DNA of 64,000 bases from Byssothecium circinans (lineage: Eukaryota > Ascomycota > Dothideomycetes > Pleosporales > Massarinaceae), in the NCBI GenBank assembly GCA_010015675.1, contig ML977039.1:27693-91692 (forward strand), in the 5' to 3' direction. A program made the translations under genes and the position numbers. The notes beneath the pieces were generated by a model. It ran no database searches, was not told the origin of the DNA, and saw only the letters and a program-made list of their open reading frames with translations. Each line of letters starts with the position of its first letter. Positions within the stretch are counted from its first letter, which is position 1. Shown here one piece after another: positions 20,717-31,401 of this stretch.

Positions 20717-21598
20717 TTATTCGTCCTCATCATCCTCGACGAATTCGAAGCCCTTGAATGTGTCCACCGGTCGGGCGACTGCGGGCCTCGGCATGCTCTG
20801 CACTGGCATTTCAGTCGGCTGTACGGCTGCGGCCTGGTCGGCGGCGCGCTGGGCGTTGGCAGCAATCTCTTCCTTCTCCTCCTCGGCCAACTTGGTGAGG
20901 TCGACCTGCGTCGGGTCTCGGCCGGTGTCGATGCAGTATTGAATCTGCATCAAATTGCTTCCCCGGATCTTCTCATCGCTCGGCCAGGGCGTCCACGCCG
21001 TGTTGCTTTCCTTGAGCTTCTTCAGCCACTCGGCCTCCTCCGCCGTGACGTCGTTTGGTGTCTCGCCAGACGGATGCAGCGTAGCGTGCTCGTTTGCTGG
21101 TGTGCTGGCTGCTTCGTTGTTGGCGTGATGGTGATGGGGCGGAGGGGTGGGGATGGGCTCGCGATATGTGGGCGGGACAGTGTATTGCGATATGTTCTTT
21201 GCGTATTGGAGGACTTCGTGGACGGGCACGGGGCGTGAGTTGTCGGAGAAGGTAGTCGCCGGCGTCTCGAAGAGCTCGCGGCGCAGACTGGCGAGCGTCG
21301 CAACAGAGGCTCGGAGCTGCGCCTCGAGGGTGTCGGCTTGGGCGCGCAAGGCTTGAATGCGGGCATAGTTGTCCTGGTGCTGCGTGACTGTGCTCGTCAG
21401 CATGCATGCGCTGGATCTGCATTTGCGCTGAATGGTTTGCTGCTTCTTACGCTGGTCCAGCCCGCGACCGAGGTCGTCGTTGGCGGCAATGAAGTCGCTG
21501 GTCGCGTGCGTCGACGGGTTGTAGGTGGCGATGGCGTCGACGAGCGTCTCCAATGCGCCCTCGATGCGCTTGAACTGCGCCTGCAGAGAGACGTCCAT
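20717..21598 (-). CDS. Mediator complex subunit 4
   Basis: Subunit of the Mediator middle module that bridges activators and RNA polymerase II. Two exons, 21598-21451 and 21387-20717. The 63-nt intron (21450-21388) is a multiple of three and open in frame, but it has GTAAGA donor, GCTGAC branch and ACAG acceptor, and its removal gives GLDQ|LTQHQDNYARI, which reads as the continuous coiled coil of Med4. Spliced length 272 aa. The diagnostic block VLQYAKNISQYTVPPTYR lies near the centre, followed by a His-rich linker, WPSDEKIRGSNLMQIQ, and an acidic tail FVEDDEDE. It shares a roughly 600-bp upstream region with the divergent calcium sensor gene. Confidence 0.9.
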   Translation of the reverse strand: MDVSLQAQFKRIEGALETLVDAIATYNPSTHATSDFIAANDDLGRGLDQRKKQQTIQRKCRSSACMLTSTVTQHQDNYARIQALRAQADTLEAQLRASVATLASLRRELFETPATTFSDNSRPVPVHEVLQYAKNISQYTVPPTYREPIPTPPPHHHHANNEAASTPANEHATLHPSGETPNDVTAEEAEWLKKLKESNTAWTPWPSDEKIRGSNLMQIQYCIDTGRDPTQVDLTKLAEEEKEEIAANAQRAADQAAAVQPTEMPVQSMPRPAVARPVDTFKGFEFVEDDEDE

Positions 21599-22194
21599 GA
21601 CGAGCGACGAGCCGCGAGCGCAGGGTGGCGGTTGTGGTTAGGGGGTGGGAGGCTCGAGGCTCAAGAAGATGGGGATGGGGCACTGGAGCAACGAGGACGC
21701 GCAGGGCGTCGGCGGCGTTGATTGGCTGGTTGCCGCATCGATCAGTGCCCGGAGAGGATGCATGCCCGCCCGCCCGTGCCCGCCCGTGCCCACGCCCACG
21801 CCCACGCCCACGCCCACCACGCCCATGCCCCTCATCGCGACCGACAGCCCGTCCTACTACTCCTACAATTATCGCCCTCGGTACATCTTCCTCGCTGCAT
21901 CGCTGCCATAGACGTCCTCCCTGCCCCCACCCTCCCCTCACCCTCCCCTCGTACCGCTTCTGTGCGAACAAACACTGACGGTTGCTGCGCCTCCTCCGAA
22001 CCGCTCCATCGCGTTTGCCCTCCCCGCCACCACCACCACCATCGTCGCCGTCTGCCTGTGCCCTCGCCTCTGCTGAATCTACTCTTCTCTCTCGCCTCTC
22101 GCTCCCATCTACAACACCTCAACACCTCCGCCGTATCCTCCGCCACTATACACGGCGCTCCCGCTCCGTCTGCCGCGACGTCAGCTCTCCAGCC
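21599..22194. promoter_or_regulatory. Bidirectional promoter of MED4 and NCS1
   Basis: Spacer between divergent starts at 21598 and 22195. It includes tandem CCCACG/CGCCCG units at about 21766-21825 and pyrimidine-rich tracts toward NCS1, typical of fungal promoters. Long frames crossing it are composition artefacts. Confidence 0.6.
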
Positions 22195-23268
22195 ATGGGT
22201 AAATCGTGAGTATCCCTCTTTCCTTCTCCCTCTCAGTCGGCAGTCGGCAGTCGGCAGCCATGGTGGGCGCGCCTCAGCCCAGCGGTCCTGCAATCGCAAT
22301 CACACGCGGCGAAACAACACCCAGACATGCTCCCTCTCTCCCCCCGCCTGTCCGAAACGCCGCCCCACATGCCACTGGGCGAGCGCGAGCTGCCTCTGCT
22401 GCAGGGTGCGCATCCTCCGCTCAGGTTTGCGCGCCAGCACCACATCGATATCCCCCGCCCCGACGATCCAGGCCACGCACACTACCAGTATGCACAGAGA
22501 GTCGCCCTGTCCAACGCGGTCAGGCAGTTCGAGGCGGAGCTGGCATCGCGCAGCCCGTTGGAGCACATTGAAGTCAAGGGCGAGATACTGACGGTGCGAC
22601 ACCGCAGCCAGAGCAAGCTCTCCCAGCAGGAGCTAGCCGACCTCCAGAAGGCAACCCACTTTGACAAGAAGGAGCTGCAGCAATGGTACAAGGGTGCGCA
22701 GTGAAGACCGCCAGAGACGGGACCGCGCTGATGCTCGTAGGCTTCCTGAAGGACTGCCCCTCGGGCATGCTCACCAAGGAGGAGTTTCAGAAGATTTACA
22801 AGCAGTTTTTCCCCTTCGGCGATCCGTCGTCGTTTGCAGATTACGTCTTCAACGTCTTCGATGCAGACAAATCCGGCACAATCGACTTCAAGGAGTTCAT
22901 CTGCGCTCTAAGCGTCACGAGCCGGGGCAAGATGGAGGACAAGCTGGACTGGGCCTTCCAGCTGTACGACATCGACGGCGACGGCAAGATCAGCTACGAG
23001 GAGATGCTGGCCATCGTCGAGGCCATATACAAAATGGTAAGCCATGCCCGTCCAAGGCGGCGGCCTGGAGGCTCTGCTAACCGCTCAGGTCGGCTCCATG
23101 GTCAAGCTCCCCGAAGACGAAGACACCCCCGAGAAGCGCGTGCGCAAGATCTTCCGGATGATGGACAAGGACGAAAACGGCAGCCTCGACATGGCCGAAT
23201 TCAAGGAGGGCTCTAAGCGCGACGAGACGATTGTGTCGGCGCTGTCCCTGTACGATGGACTCGTGTAG
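22195..23268 (+). CDS. Neuronal calcium sensor 1 / frequenin
   Basis: EF-hand calcium sensor of 190 aa, the invariant family length, known in yeast to activate the phosphatidylinositol 4-kinase Pik1 at the Golgi. Exons 22195-22205, 22608-22693, 22741-23036 and 23089-23268. The first exon is only 11 nt (MGK plus two bases of Ser), followed by an unusually long 402-nt intron, then [13 protein letters not shown]. The N-terminal MGKSQSKLS is an N-myristoylation signal. Calcium loops [24 protein letters not shown] and [12 protein letters not shown] are intact; the first hand is degenerate (KDCPSG) as in the family. The protein is nearly invariant relative to fungal NCS-1, so junctions are certain. 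Confidence 0.95.
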
Positions 23269-23848
23269 GTGGTGTGGCCGGGCGTGTTGTTTCTTGCCGG
23301 TGTTCTGGGTCACTTGATATCAACAGTGCATTGATTGGGTTTCTTTTTGCATGCGACCTGTCGGGATTATGGGGCTGTTCGGCGATGCGCCCTGTGCTGA
23401 TGTATGTACATAGCAGCGCGTGGGCGCGAGGACGGCACACTGCAGAAATAGCCACCTGGCATTCCCAGATGCGCCGAGTGCACCCGTTGTACCATAGGGT
23501 TGGTGTATGACTTGTACTTTTGACGCAGCCCAGGCTTGCAACACTGAAGATCCAGGTGACGCTGTGCACGTGACAGGCCGTAGGGCTTAGCGGGCGCCAC
23601 GGTCAACCCGTAGTGACCTACACGTACAGCTTGCGGCCGGGTCAGCCAACATTTCTTCCCTTCATCTCAGCGGACAGTTGCCGTCCAGGAAACGTCGGCC
23701 ATTCCTATCGCCCTCGAAGACGCCCATTGCACTAGACACAGCCGGATCGCAGCAGGCTAGCGGGCAAGTGTCATGATATCCCCATTGACGGAAGCTCGGG
23801 CCTGACCTTCTACTTCCACAGTGCCTTGCACCCGTCCCTCCCAAAGGA
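23269..23848. other. Intergenic, no gene seen
   Basis: 3' end of NCS1 and promoter of the TM9SF gene, both plus strand. No RNA gene or repeat recognised. Confidence 0.5.
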
Positions 23849-25859
23849 ATGTTTCCTGCCCGCGCATCCAGCATGCGTCGTCTCGACACGGGCTGCTCCG
23901 GCGCCATCTTCACAGCGCTCTTAGCTCTCGCACCGAGCCCAAGCTCCGCATTCTACTTCCCCGGCGTCGCACCCACCTCGTACAAGAAGGGCGACTCGGT
24001 GCCGCTCTACGTAAACCACCTCACGCCCGCCGACTCGCAAAACGACCCCAAGCTGCGCTCCGTCTTCTCGTTCGACTACTACCACCCGCCATTCCACTTC
24101 TGCCAGCCCGATGGCGGGCCCCAGTACATCCGCGAGAGTCTGGGCAGCATCCTGTTCGGCGACCGCATCCAGACCAGCCCGTTTGAGCTCAAGATGGCAG
24201 AGAACCAGACGTGCAAGGCGCTGTGTCCGCCGCGCGAATACGCCCCCCGCGATGCCTTGTTCGTCAACAGCCGCATCTTCCAGGGCTACGATCTCAATTG
24301 GCTGATAGACGGGCTGCCTGCCGCACAGCTACTCCAGGACCCCAATTCGGAGAAGCCCTTCTACAGCCCTGGCTTTGCGCTCGGCCAGGTCGAGGGCGAC
24401 AGTCCGCAGCTGAACAACCACTACGACATCGTCATCGACTACCACGAGGCCGGCCCGGACAACTTCCGCGTCGTCGGCGTGCTTGTGGCGCCCTTCTCAC
24501 TACGCGACTCCAAGTACACCAGCACCGGCGAGGCCGAGTGCGGCACCGACGAGTCTGCCGTGGTGCTGAGTGAGACGGACAACAACGCCGTCACCTTTAC
24601 ATACAGCGTGCTCTGGCGCCTCAGCCCCACGCCCTTTGCCACGCGCTGGGACAAGTACCTGCACGTCTACGACCCCAAGATCCACTGGTTCTCGCTCATC
24701 AACTCGGCCGTCATCGTCGTCTTCCTAATCGGCATGGTCAGCACCATTTTGGTGCGTACGCTGAAGAAGGATATTGCCCGCTACAACCGTCTCGACCAGC
24801 TTGCTCTCGACGACTTCGGGCCAAACGGTACCGTTGAGGACGGCGTCCAGGAAGATTCCGGCTGGAAACTTGTGCACGGTGACGTCTTCCGGCCCCCGAA
24901 GAACCCGCTGTTTCTTGCCGTGCTGGTTGGCAATGGCGCACAGCTCTTCATGATGGCCGGCCTGACCATTGCCTTTGCCCTCCTCGGCTTTCTCTCCCCA
25001 AGCAACCGTGGCGCGCTTGGTACTGTCATCATCGTCTTCTACACCCTCTTTGGCTTCATCGGCGGATATGTCTCCTCGCGCGTCTACAAATTTTTTCGCG
25101 GCGAGTCTTGGAAGCTCTGCTTCTTCTACACGCCCTTTGCGCTGCCTGGCATTGTCTTTGCCACTTTTTTCCTACTCAATTTGTTCGTCTGGGGCCGCGG
25201 GGCGTCTGGGGCCGTTCCTTTCACGACGATGCTCATCGTCGTCATCATCTGGTTCATCATCAGCGTCCCGCTCAGCTTCGCAGGCTCCTGGGTCGGTTTC
25301 AAACAGCCTGTCATCGAGGCCCCAGTCCGCACGAATCAGATACCCCGACAGATACCCCCTGCCGGCGGTTATTTGCGCCCATTACCGTCCATGGCTCTCG
25401 CTGGCGTCCTTCCCTTTGGCGCCATTTTCGTCGAGCTCTACTTCATCATGAACTCGATCTGGTTTTCCAAGGTGTACTATATGTTCGGGTTCCTGTTCAT
25501 ATGTTACGGTTTAATGATTATGACAAGTGCTGCCGTCACAGTGCTTATGGTCTACTTTCTGCTCTTGGCCGAAAATTACCACTGGCAATGGCGTAGCTTC
25601 TTCACCGCCGGAGCCAGCGCATTCTACGTCTTCGCTAGTGCGCTACTTTACTGGATCAAGGATGTGAGCTTCCTCAGCTGGACCTCTGGTGTCGTCTATC
25701 TCGGCTACAGTGCGCTCCTGAGCATACTTTTCTTCGTACTAACAGGTGAGTCTTGATCCTTTGTCGTGAGTTCAGCATTGACATCTACCAGGCACCATTG
25801 GCTTCTTTGCGAGCGGGCTGTTTGTCTTGAAGATTTACAAATCTATCAAGGTTGACTAA
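23849..25859 (+). CDS. Transmembrane 9 superfamily protein (EMP70 type)
   Basis: Nine-helix membrane protein of endosome/Golgi, 654 aa. Exons 23849-25745 and 25792-25859, with a 46-nt intron that completes the last helix (LTG|TIGFFASGLFVLKIYKSI). N-terminal signal peptide (about 1-36), then a luminal domain beginning FYFPGVAPTSYKKGD, the family's usual mature start. The first membrane helix is at about residue 285 and eight more occupy the second half. The C terminus KSIKVD contains the K-x-D/E signal reported to bind COPI and retain these proteins in the Golgi. Roles in other fungi include adhesion and membrane-protein sorting; the exact role here is not visible. Confidence 0.95.
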
Positions 25860-26251
25860 GCCATTCCTACTTTCGTGTCGTTAGTTCCTCGATGTATTTG
25901 CCGTTGTATGAATATATTATAGACTGCGGGGTGGATAGTGACTGAGTACCAAGTCCACATTTATCGATATTGGTTTTACCACAGGGTAGCCAGATGAAGT
26001 TCATTCACCTGTGCGCTAGATTCCTCCATTATCACTGCAAAGTAAAGACGTCTTTGGATAGCTAAAGAGATAGAGAGCTGACTAGGTATTGGGCATTGAG
26101 GGTATCCCGGCTTGGGGCTGACATATGAGTAGCTTAGAGAGAACCACGCAGACCTGTTGCATGCACCAGCCTTTTTTTGCACATGAGCTGTCCTGTGGTA
26201 TTTATGTGGCGCACGGATGTTCGTGACGCATGGTGATGAAAATCGAATGTC
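25860..26251. other. Convergent 3' region with family C repeat
   Basis: Spacer between the TM9SF gene (+) and the monooxygenase gene (-). Most of it is the dispersed repeat at 25975-26171. Confidence 0.7.
25975..26171 (+). repeat. Dispersed repeat family C, copy 1
   Basis: Similar along its length to 28792-28999 and more weakly to 45606-45772. Shared landmarks in order: TACCACA, GGGTRGC, TGCGCTAGATT, an AGACRTCTTTRGATAGCTA block, CTAGGTATT, then CATGCACC. All three copies have the same orientation. Non-coding; a decayed SINE- or MITE-like element is likely. Confidence 0.7.
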
Positions 26252-28077
26252 TCAACCATCCCGTGTGCGCCGGCGACTGGCACCACTGCCCATCCAAATC
26301 CCTTCTCCAGTTTTGCAATCCCCCCACGCGTCTCCCATTCCGTTTCTGACCTCATCCTCACTCTCAACCACCTTGAGCGGCAAGTCCTTTCCGATTCCAC
26401 AAAGTACAAACGCAGCCCATTTCCACCTGAATGGGTTGACGGTAATGGTGAAGACGAACCAATACAGCAACTCGGAATAAGTGAAGAACTCCAAGCCCCC
26501 ACCTCTTAATGGTGCACAAGACTTGACAAAGCGTGTCATGTCAATCCACCGTTTCATCCACCAAGTGCGAGGCCGGGCTAGAGGGTCAACTAGATACATG
26601 AGCAAGAATCGCGTATAGATTCCAATGTGGTAATTCCCCACGCTTCCAATCCCGCTAACGTACGTGCAGTTGTTGCAACATATGTCACCATACCCTGGAG
26701 GGCTATGGTAAAGGTAAGTCAGCATGTTTTGGTACGCAGCTACGAACATGGGCTTCACTTACAAAACTTGGAGATACCAATTCGGTGGCGAGTACGGCGG
26801 GCGAAAGACCTCGTCTGGCAAGAATTTCAAACTCGGGCGCTCGTAGCCTGTGGCCATGATCACCATGTCGGCTTCGACCAGCATTTCGGTTCCCGGGGCG
26901 TTCTTGGGTGAACCTTGAGAGCGTCGGTTGAAGCGGATTCCCTTGCCAGACTTGTCGTAGCCAAGTATGTCACCACGTAGCCAAGACGCTTTGCCCGAGC
27001 GGACTAGATCAAGCACATGGTCATTCACCATTGGCGTTTCGGTGAAGAGGCCTTTGCCTGAGTTCCGAGGGGGCGACAAATCGTAAAGGTCGCGGTAGAA
27101 GAACAGACGCAGAATGTTCTCGGGGATAAACGATAAGGCAGTCTCAGTCCCAAAAATATTGAGCGCAAGAAGCCCATCAATGAACGGGTTCCTTGGGATG
27201 ATCCCTAAGTAGAGGGTACAAAGTCAACAAAGATCATCCAAAGGGGTGTCAGTGCGCTTCGTCTTGACTCCGAGACAAGGAAATTCCGAAGTCTTAGAGC
27301 CACGTGAAGTGTTCAGCACGCTTCGTACCTAGGAGTTTACTCACATTTTTCAGACCTTGCTAGTATAAAAGCATGTTCGGCCTGCTGCGATGCAACAAAT
27401 TCCAGTGCCTCAACAGCAGAAGCGCCGCCCCCAATAATGGCAACTTTTTTTCCCTTTGCTGACTTGCCATCCAAACTGCTTGAGTGGTGTATCTCGTCCT
27501 CGTTGAAGTACTCCTGGCCGGGAAGCGTAGGCATTTTCGGGTCCCCACACGTTCCCACAGCAGCAATCACCCCCTCGAATTTGCCATATGATGGATCGTT
27601 GATGATCCAGCGACCGTCCGACGGATCTTTGTATACATTGGTGACGCGTGTGTTGAAGTTTGTTTTGGATTCCAAGCCGTAGCGATGCCACAGGTTGGTA
27701 ATCGCCTCAACGATCTCTCCGCGATTTGGATAGCCCTTTTTCCATTTCACCGATGGGTGGAAACGGTACATCAAACTGTGAATCTGCAGTCCCGAAGTCT
27801 GATTCACCTTTGCCCAGATGCCGCCTAAATTTTCCGGGGGTGACGCTTCAAATATACGGCAGTCGAACCCGTGGCCAACACAGTGAGCTGCTGCTGATAC
27901 TCCTGTCAGCCCAGCACCTATTATCGCAATTTTCGGCCTCTTCAGGCGGGCATGCGGTGGTGGCGGCGTCGGGGATAGCAAGACATGTAATGCTGACTGG
28001 ATGAGCTGGTAGAGAATGAAGAGAGCACTTGAGAGCAAATTATGAAGCAAAGATAAGACTCCCATGTTAGCTTTCAA
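26252..28077 (-). CDS. Flavin-containing monooxygenase-like protein
   Basis: FAD/NADPH monooxygenase-type protein of 541 aa. Exons 28077-27345, 27204-26763 and 26702-26252; the junctions read SEK-W-IIPRNPF and WYLQVF-PPGYGD in phase, the first intron being 140 nt. Residues 5-35 are a hydrophobic helix, suggesting membrane anchoring, followed by the FAD Rossmann motif IIGAGLTGVSAA, then ENLGGIWAK, and a second nucleotide-binding motif IIGGGASAVEA. HHSSSLDG precedes the second motif where FMO/BVMO enzymes carry their FxGxxxHxxx fingerprint, here only partly kept. ADMVIMATGYERP is the conserved ATG motif. Substrate unknown; no biosynthetic cluster surrounds it. Confidence 0.85.
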
Positions 28078-28463
28078 ATCGCGGCTGGGATTGGGTTGAG
28101 GTTGACTGAAGCAGAGGGTTTGGCAAGGTTAGTTATATCGTGAGACGCCGTGACGTCATTCTGACATGTGAAAGCATACGTGCGATTGACGTGAACTTTA
28201 AATAGTGTCGCCATGAATTGTGGTTTGGTAAAGAAACATAATCTGCGTTCCGGAATAGAAGTACTAAATACACGGGCCGCCGTGAGGGCCAGTCACCCAA
28301 CTGCTACGTCGATACAACTGTCAGCACCACAATCTACTTACACTAGATTTTGGAGACTTTCATGTTGCAGAAAAGGATGCAAGTGAGCCTTAGCAAGGGC
28401 GCTAGCTGTAGACAAGTCGTTTAGAAATAATACAAATTATTCCCTGTAAACAGGATCTACGTG

Positions 28464-28544
28464 GGGATACAGCGCCTAGTACTTTACTTAGAGGAAGCAC
28501 TCTCACTGCGTCAAAACTAAGGCTGGGTAGCTGCGCTATATCCT
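28464..28544 (+). repeat. MITE-like repeat family B, copy 1 (81 bp)
   Basis: Bounded by imperfect inverted ends GGGATACAGCGC and GCGCTATATCCT. Related to 34325-34405 and 43242-43321. Shared internal text CTAGTACTTTACTTA. Confidence 0.75.
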
Positions 28545-28631
28545 ACCTTTTCTGCTATAAGAGATGCAGTTCTAGTGGTCCTGTAAGTTTGATTCCTGTG
28601 GCCAGTTTCTGCCGCATACCACAAAGGGGTG

Positions 28632-28791
28632 TGTCAGACGCGGGTCTAGCGCGCTGACTGATCGTATCTGCGGGGTACGCTGTACCTGCGGGATACGTAT
28701 ATATACTATTCTACGCCAGAATAATCTAGTTGTAGATTATTCGCACCTTTTTGGTTGGCATGGCCTAGTGGCGTAGAGCTAAGTCCTGACA
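28632..28791. mobile_element. MITE-like element, family A copy 2 (160 bp)
   Basis: Same element as 2481-2641 with seven substitutions and one indel by eye. Termini TGTCAG and CTGACA are perfect inverses. It is flanked by a perfect 5-bp duplication, GGGTG at 28627-28631 and 28792-28796, and sits inside the left part of a family C repeat. Removing it rejoins family C text. No coding capacity. Confidence 0.85.
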
Positions 28792-28999
28792 GGGTGGCTG
28801 GCTGAACCTTGGAAGTTCAATCACCCATGCGCTAGATTGAGGTCCTCTATTCTCATTGCATAGTGAAGACATCTTTAGATAGCTAGAGAGATAGGGATCT
28901 AACTAGGTATTGTGCTGTACCTAGGTAAAGTTATTCCAGCTTAGTGTTGATATATTAGTGGCTTGAAGGAAACTACGCACACTTATGCATGCACCGCCC
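28792..28999 (+). repeat. Dispersed repeat family C, copy 2
   Basis: Right portion of a family C copy; its left edge (TACCACAAAG, ending 28626) lies on the other side of the inserted family A element. See 25975-26171 for shared landmarks. Confidence 0.75.
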
Positions 29000-29625
29000 A
29001 GGTGGCCCAAGGCCAGTATTTACATGTGGCTAAAGTTCATCTGGCCACCATATGGTACATGAAAATCTGCATGATAAACGCCTTAGTGTCGTGTTGCTTA
29101 CAGTGTGTGAGGAAAGCTCGCGCTAGAAGACAGCCACATGATATTAGGACTACAACAATTTGTACAGTGTGGAAAGCAATTTGGCACTTAATATCGCTTA
29201 GATGAGTATTTCTGAGAACATTATTGGCCGGACGTCTTAGAAATTTGCCATTGCGATAGGCAAGTCTCGTCCTTGACTTCCTGTCAGCGAAGATACAAAC
29301 CCTCTTTTTGACCGAAACAACCAATCCTCTACAGCTCTGATGCCTCCTTGACCGGTTTTATCGAATACGAAAGTTAGTTTCATCGTCATGTGAATAGCTG
29401 CATTGCATATGCAGCAGGGGCAGCAAGGCTGACGAACCGCAATAGTGCCCTCACAAGGCTGGAGTTTTGTTCAACTGCCAGCTCATCAAGCATATTGGCA
29501 CACTTACGGTGACAGCGTCCCCTTGAATCTTAGTGGTCCGTTTCTGGATAACAAAAGGATAAAAGGATGGTGGCATCTTGACCTGCGACGAGTTTGCGAT
29601 AGGCTTGAATCAATCCCACTCCGCC

Positions 29626-30849
29626 ATGTCAGCCACTCAGTACTGCCCCTCTTTGAACCTTGTCAACACTGAACAAGCTCTTCGAGCGAACAATGATAAT
29701 GGCCCATCGATGCAACATGTGGACAAAATGTCCCCAAAATCGCCGTACGCTGATACTGATATCATCTCACTCGACGTCGGCGAGAGTCGCTTCCGTGTCC
29801 ATCGTTCGATCTTGTCACAATCAGCCATTCTTGATGGAAATCCCACTCTAAGACTTTGGAATGAGGAGAGAATCAACACTATTACGTTGCCAGACCTGGA
29901 GGAGACGACTGCTCACACATTGGTACACTACCTATACACTGGGACATATCAAGACACATACCACACCTTGGAGAATACAGACCCGCTCTCTCCTTTCCGG
30001 CTCAGCATCAGTGTCTATGCAGTTGCCATACGCACGAAATTGCCTGGACTCGCGAAATTGGCGAGGGAGCAGGTGACAGCACTAGGCGTCTCACTTTCCA
30101 TCTACGACATTCTCACCGTAGCTCGTGAGAACGCATTTCCACTTCTGGCTCCAGACGAGACCTGGCTCCCTTTGTACATTGAAGAAATTGTCAAGAAGGC
30201 TGCCGCCGAAGAGCCTGGGCTGTTTACTAAGGCTGCATTCACGGACCAGATTGAGGGGAATCGTAGATTCCGTCAAGTCGTCATGCAGGCTATAGTGAAT
30301 ACGTACGCGGGGGATTCGGCGAAGGGGAGCCCAATGACAGTACCTCAACCTCCCACCATGGAAGACGGTTTTGGAAAAGCCCACGCGTCACTTCCGGGGG
30401 GAAATGAGTCTGGAACAGGGAATGTGATCATCAGCAAGGGGCCGGAAGCAGTTCGAGAGACGACTGAAACCCCTCCACTTGTTCGCGCAGCAAGTCTGAC
30501 ATTAGACGAGATCGACCCTACTCTGAGGAAAATCGATGCCCCCGAGCCGTTCACAGATGAGCTTGGTTTCGAAAAGAGCAAGACGTGGCAGAACATGGGC
30601 AAAGACCCAAGTGCTGCCTCTTTTGCACACGAGAAAACACACACTCGCACAGACTCTGTCGTGCAATCCGAAGTGTCCCGCTCGCCAACGTCACCGACCG
30701 AGAAACCCAGTCCTACCGCTTTCGAAAGTGCTGATACGGTTTCTGCTGCAGCGAATAGCACCAACGGCGATGTTGGTGCAACCAAAAAGAGCAAGAATAA
30801 GAACAAGAAGAAGAAAGGAAAGGCACTGGGCTTGGCAACTAGTAGCTAA
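29626..30849 (+). CDS. BTB/POZ domain protein
   Basis: Fungal BTB protein of 407 aa from the ATG at 29626 (the frame is open upstream but without ATG). The BTB fold spans roughly residues 40-125: DIISLDVGESRFRVHRSIL, then LYTGTYQDT, then the C-terminal helices FRLSISVYAVAIRTKLPGL. The second half is low complexity and acidic/Ser-rich, and the end is a lysine cluster (KKSKNKNKKKKGK) that could act as a nuclear signal. Fungal BTB proteins of this size often have no other domain; ubiquitin-ligase adaptor or chromatin roles are possible but unproven. Confidence 0.85.
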   Translation: MSATQYCPSLNLVNTEQALRANNDNGPSMQHVDKMSPKSPYADTDIISLDVGESRFRVHRSILSQSAILDGNPTLRLWNEERINTITLPDLEETTAHTLVHYLYTGTYQDTYHTLENTDPLSPFRLSISVYAVAIRTKLPGLAKLAREQVTALGVSLSIYDILTVARENAFPLLAPDETWLPLYIEEIVKKAAAEEPGLFTKAAFTDQIEGNRRFRQVVMQAIVNTYAGDSAKGSPMTVPQPPTMEDGFGKAHASLPGGNESGTGNVIISKGPEAVRETTETPPLVRAASLTLDEIDPTLRKIDAPEPFTDELGFEKSKTWQNMGKDPSAASFAHEKTHTRTDSVVQSEVSRSPTSPTEKPSPTAFESADTVSAAANSTNGDVGATKKSKNKNKKKKGKALGLATSS

Positions 30850-31401
30850 TGCGTCTGCTTCATCCATTTGCGCGTTTACGCATGTGTATCGATGTTAGCA
30901 CGGGGGGATCTGCATCTCTCCAACTTCATTGACTGATGACAAACGTGTTGGTGCGTATGGTTGTGCGATGAATTGCTGGTGGGGTTTGCTCGTATCATAT
31001 AGCATCGTGAATTAGCTAGCTACAAAACTGAATTGGAAACGCCTTTGTCATTCACTGGAAGATTGGGTTTCTTTCACATACAGTCCATAGCAAGTAAGAC
31101 ACCCTTGGAGTAGTTCCCGCTGGATATGATAAAACAAGTCCTGCCAATGGTGTGAACAGGTACAACAGTCATGGAGGCTTTCGTGCGACAGCCAAAGAAA
31201 CAAAGATGAAATGGCAAAGGGCTGGGTATAAGATTGAAGCAATATGAGCATCGGCTGTCCTCCAACTAACCTCGGGATCAATGGTCGTTAGAAGCAGTAC
31301 CGGTAGAATAGAAATTATGAATAATGAAGAGTGTAAGTAAGAGAGAAAGAGGCTCCGTCAGACCAAGTGGACACCATAGAGGAAATTACGCCACGGCCAC
31401 G
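30850..31401. other. Convergent 3' region
   Basis: Spacer between the BTB gene (+) and the SH3 gene (-). No gene or repeat recognised. Confidence 0.55.

Larger units (their letters stand above)
28078..29625. other. Repeat-bearing intergenic region
   Basis: About 1.5 kb between divergent genes, hosting family B copy 1, family A copy 2 and family C copy 2 in immediate succession (28464-28999). The remainder has no long frames. It appears to be a preferred landing zone for small elements. Confidence 0.75.

Noticed and set aside
21388..21450. Treating the 21-codon in-frame stretch of MED4 as coding
   Set aside because: It has full intron signals and its removal gives a continuous coiled coil; it is called an intron.
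21722..22591. 289-codon plus-strand frame across the MED4/NCS1 promoter
   Set aside because: Its composition mirrors the pyrimidine-rich repeats and it overlaps the first exon and intron of NCS1 in another frame.
29578..29625. Upstream extension of the BTB protein
   Set aside because: The frame opens at a TTG; the first ATG is at 29626.
26252..30849. Secondary-metabolite cluster around the flavin monooxygenase
   Set aside because: No synthase, prenyltransferase, P450 or cluster regulator lies nearby.
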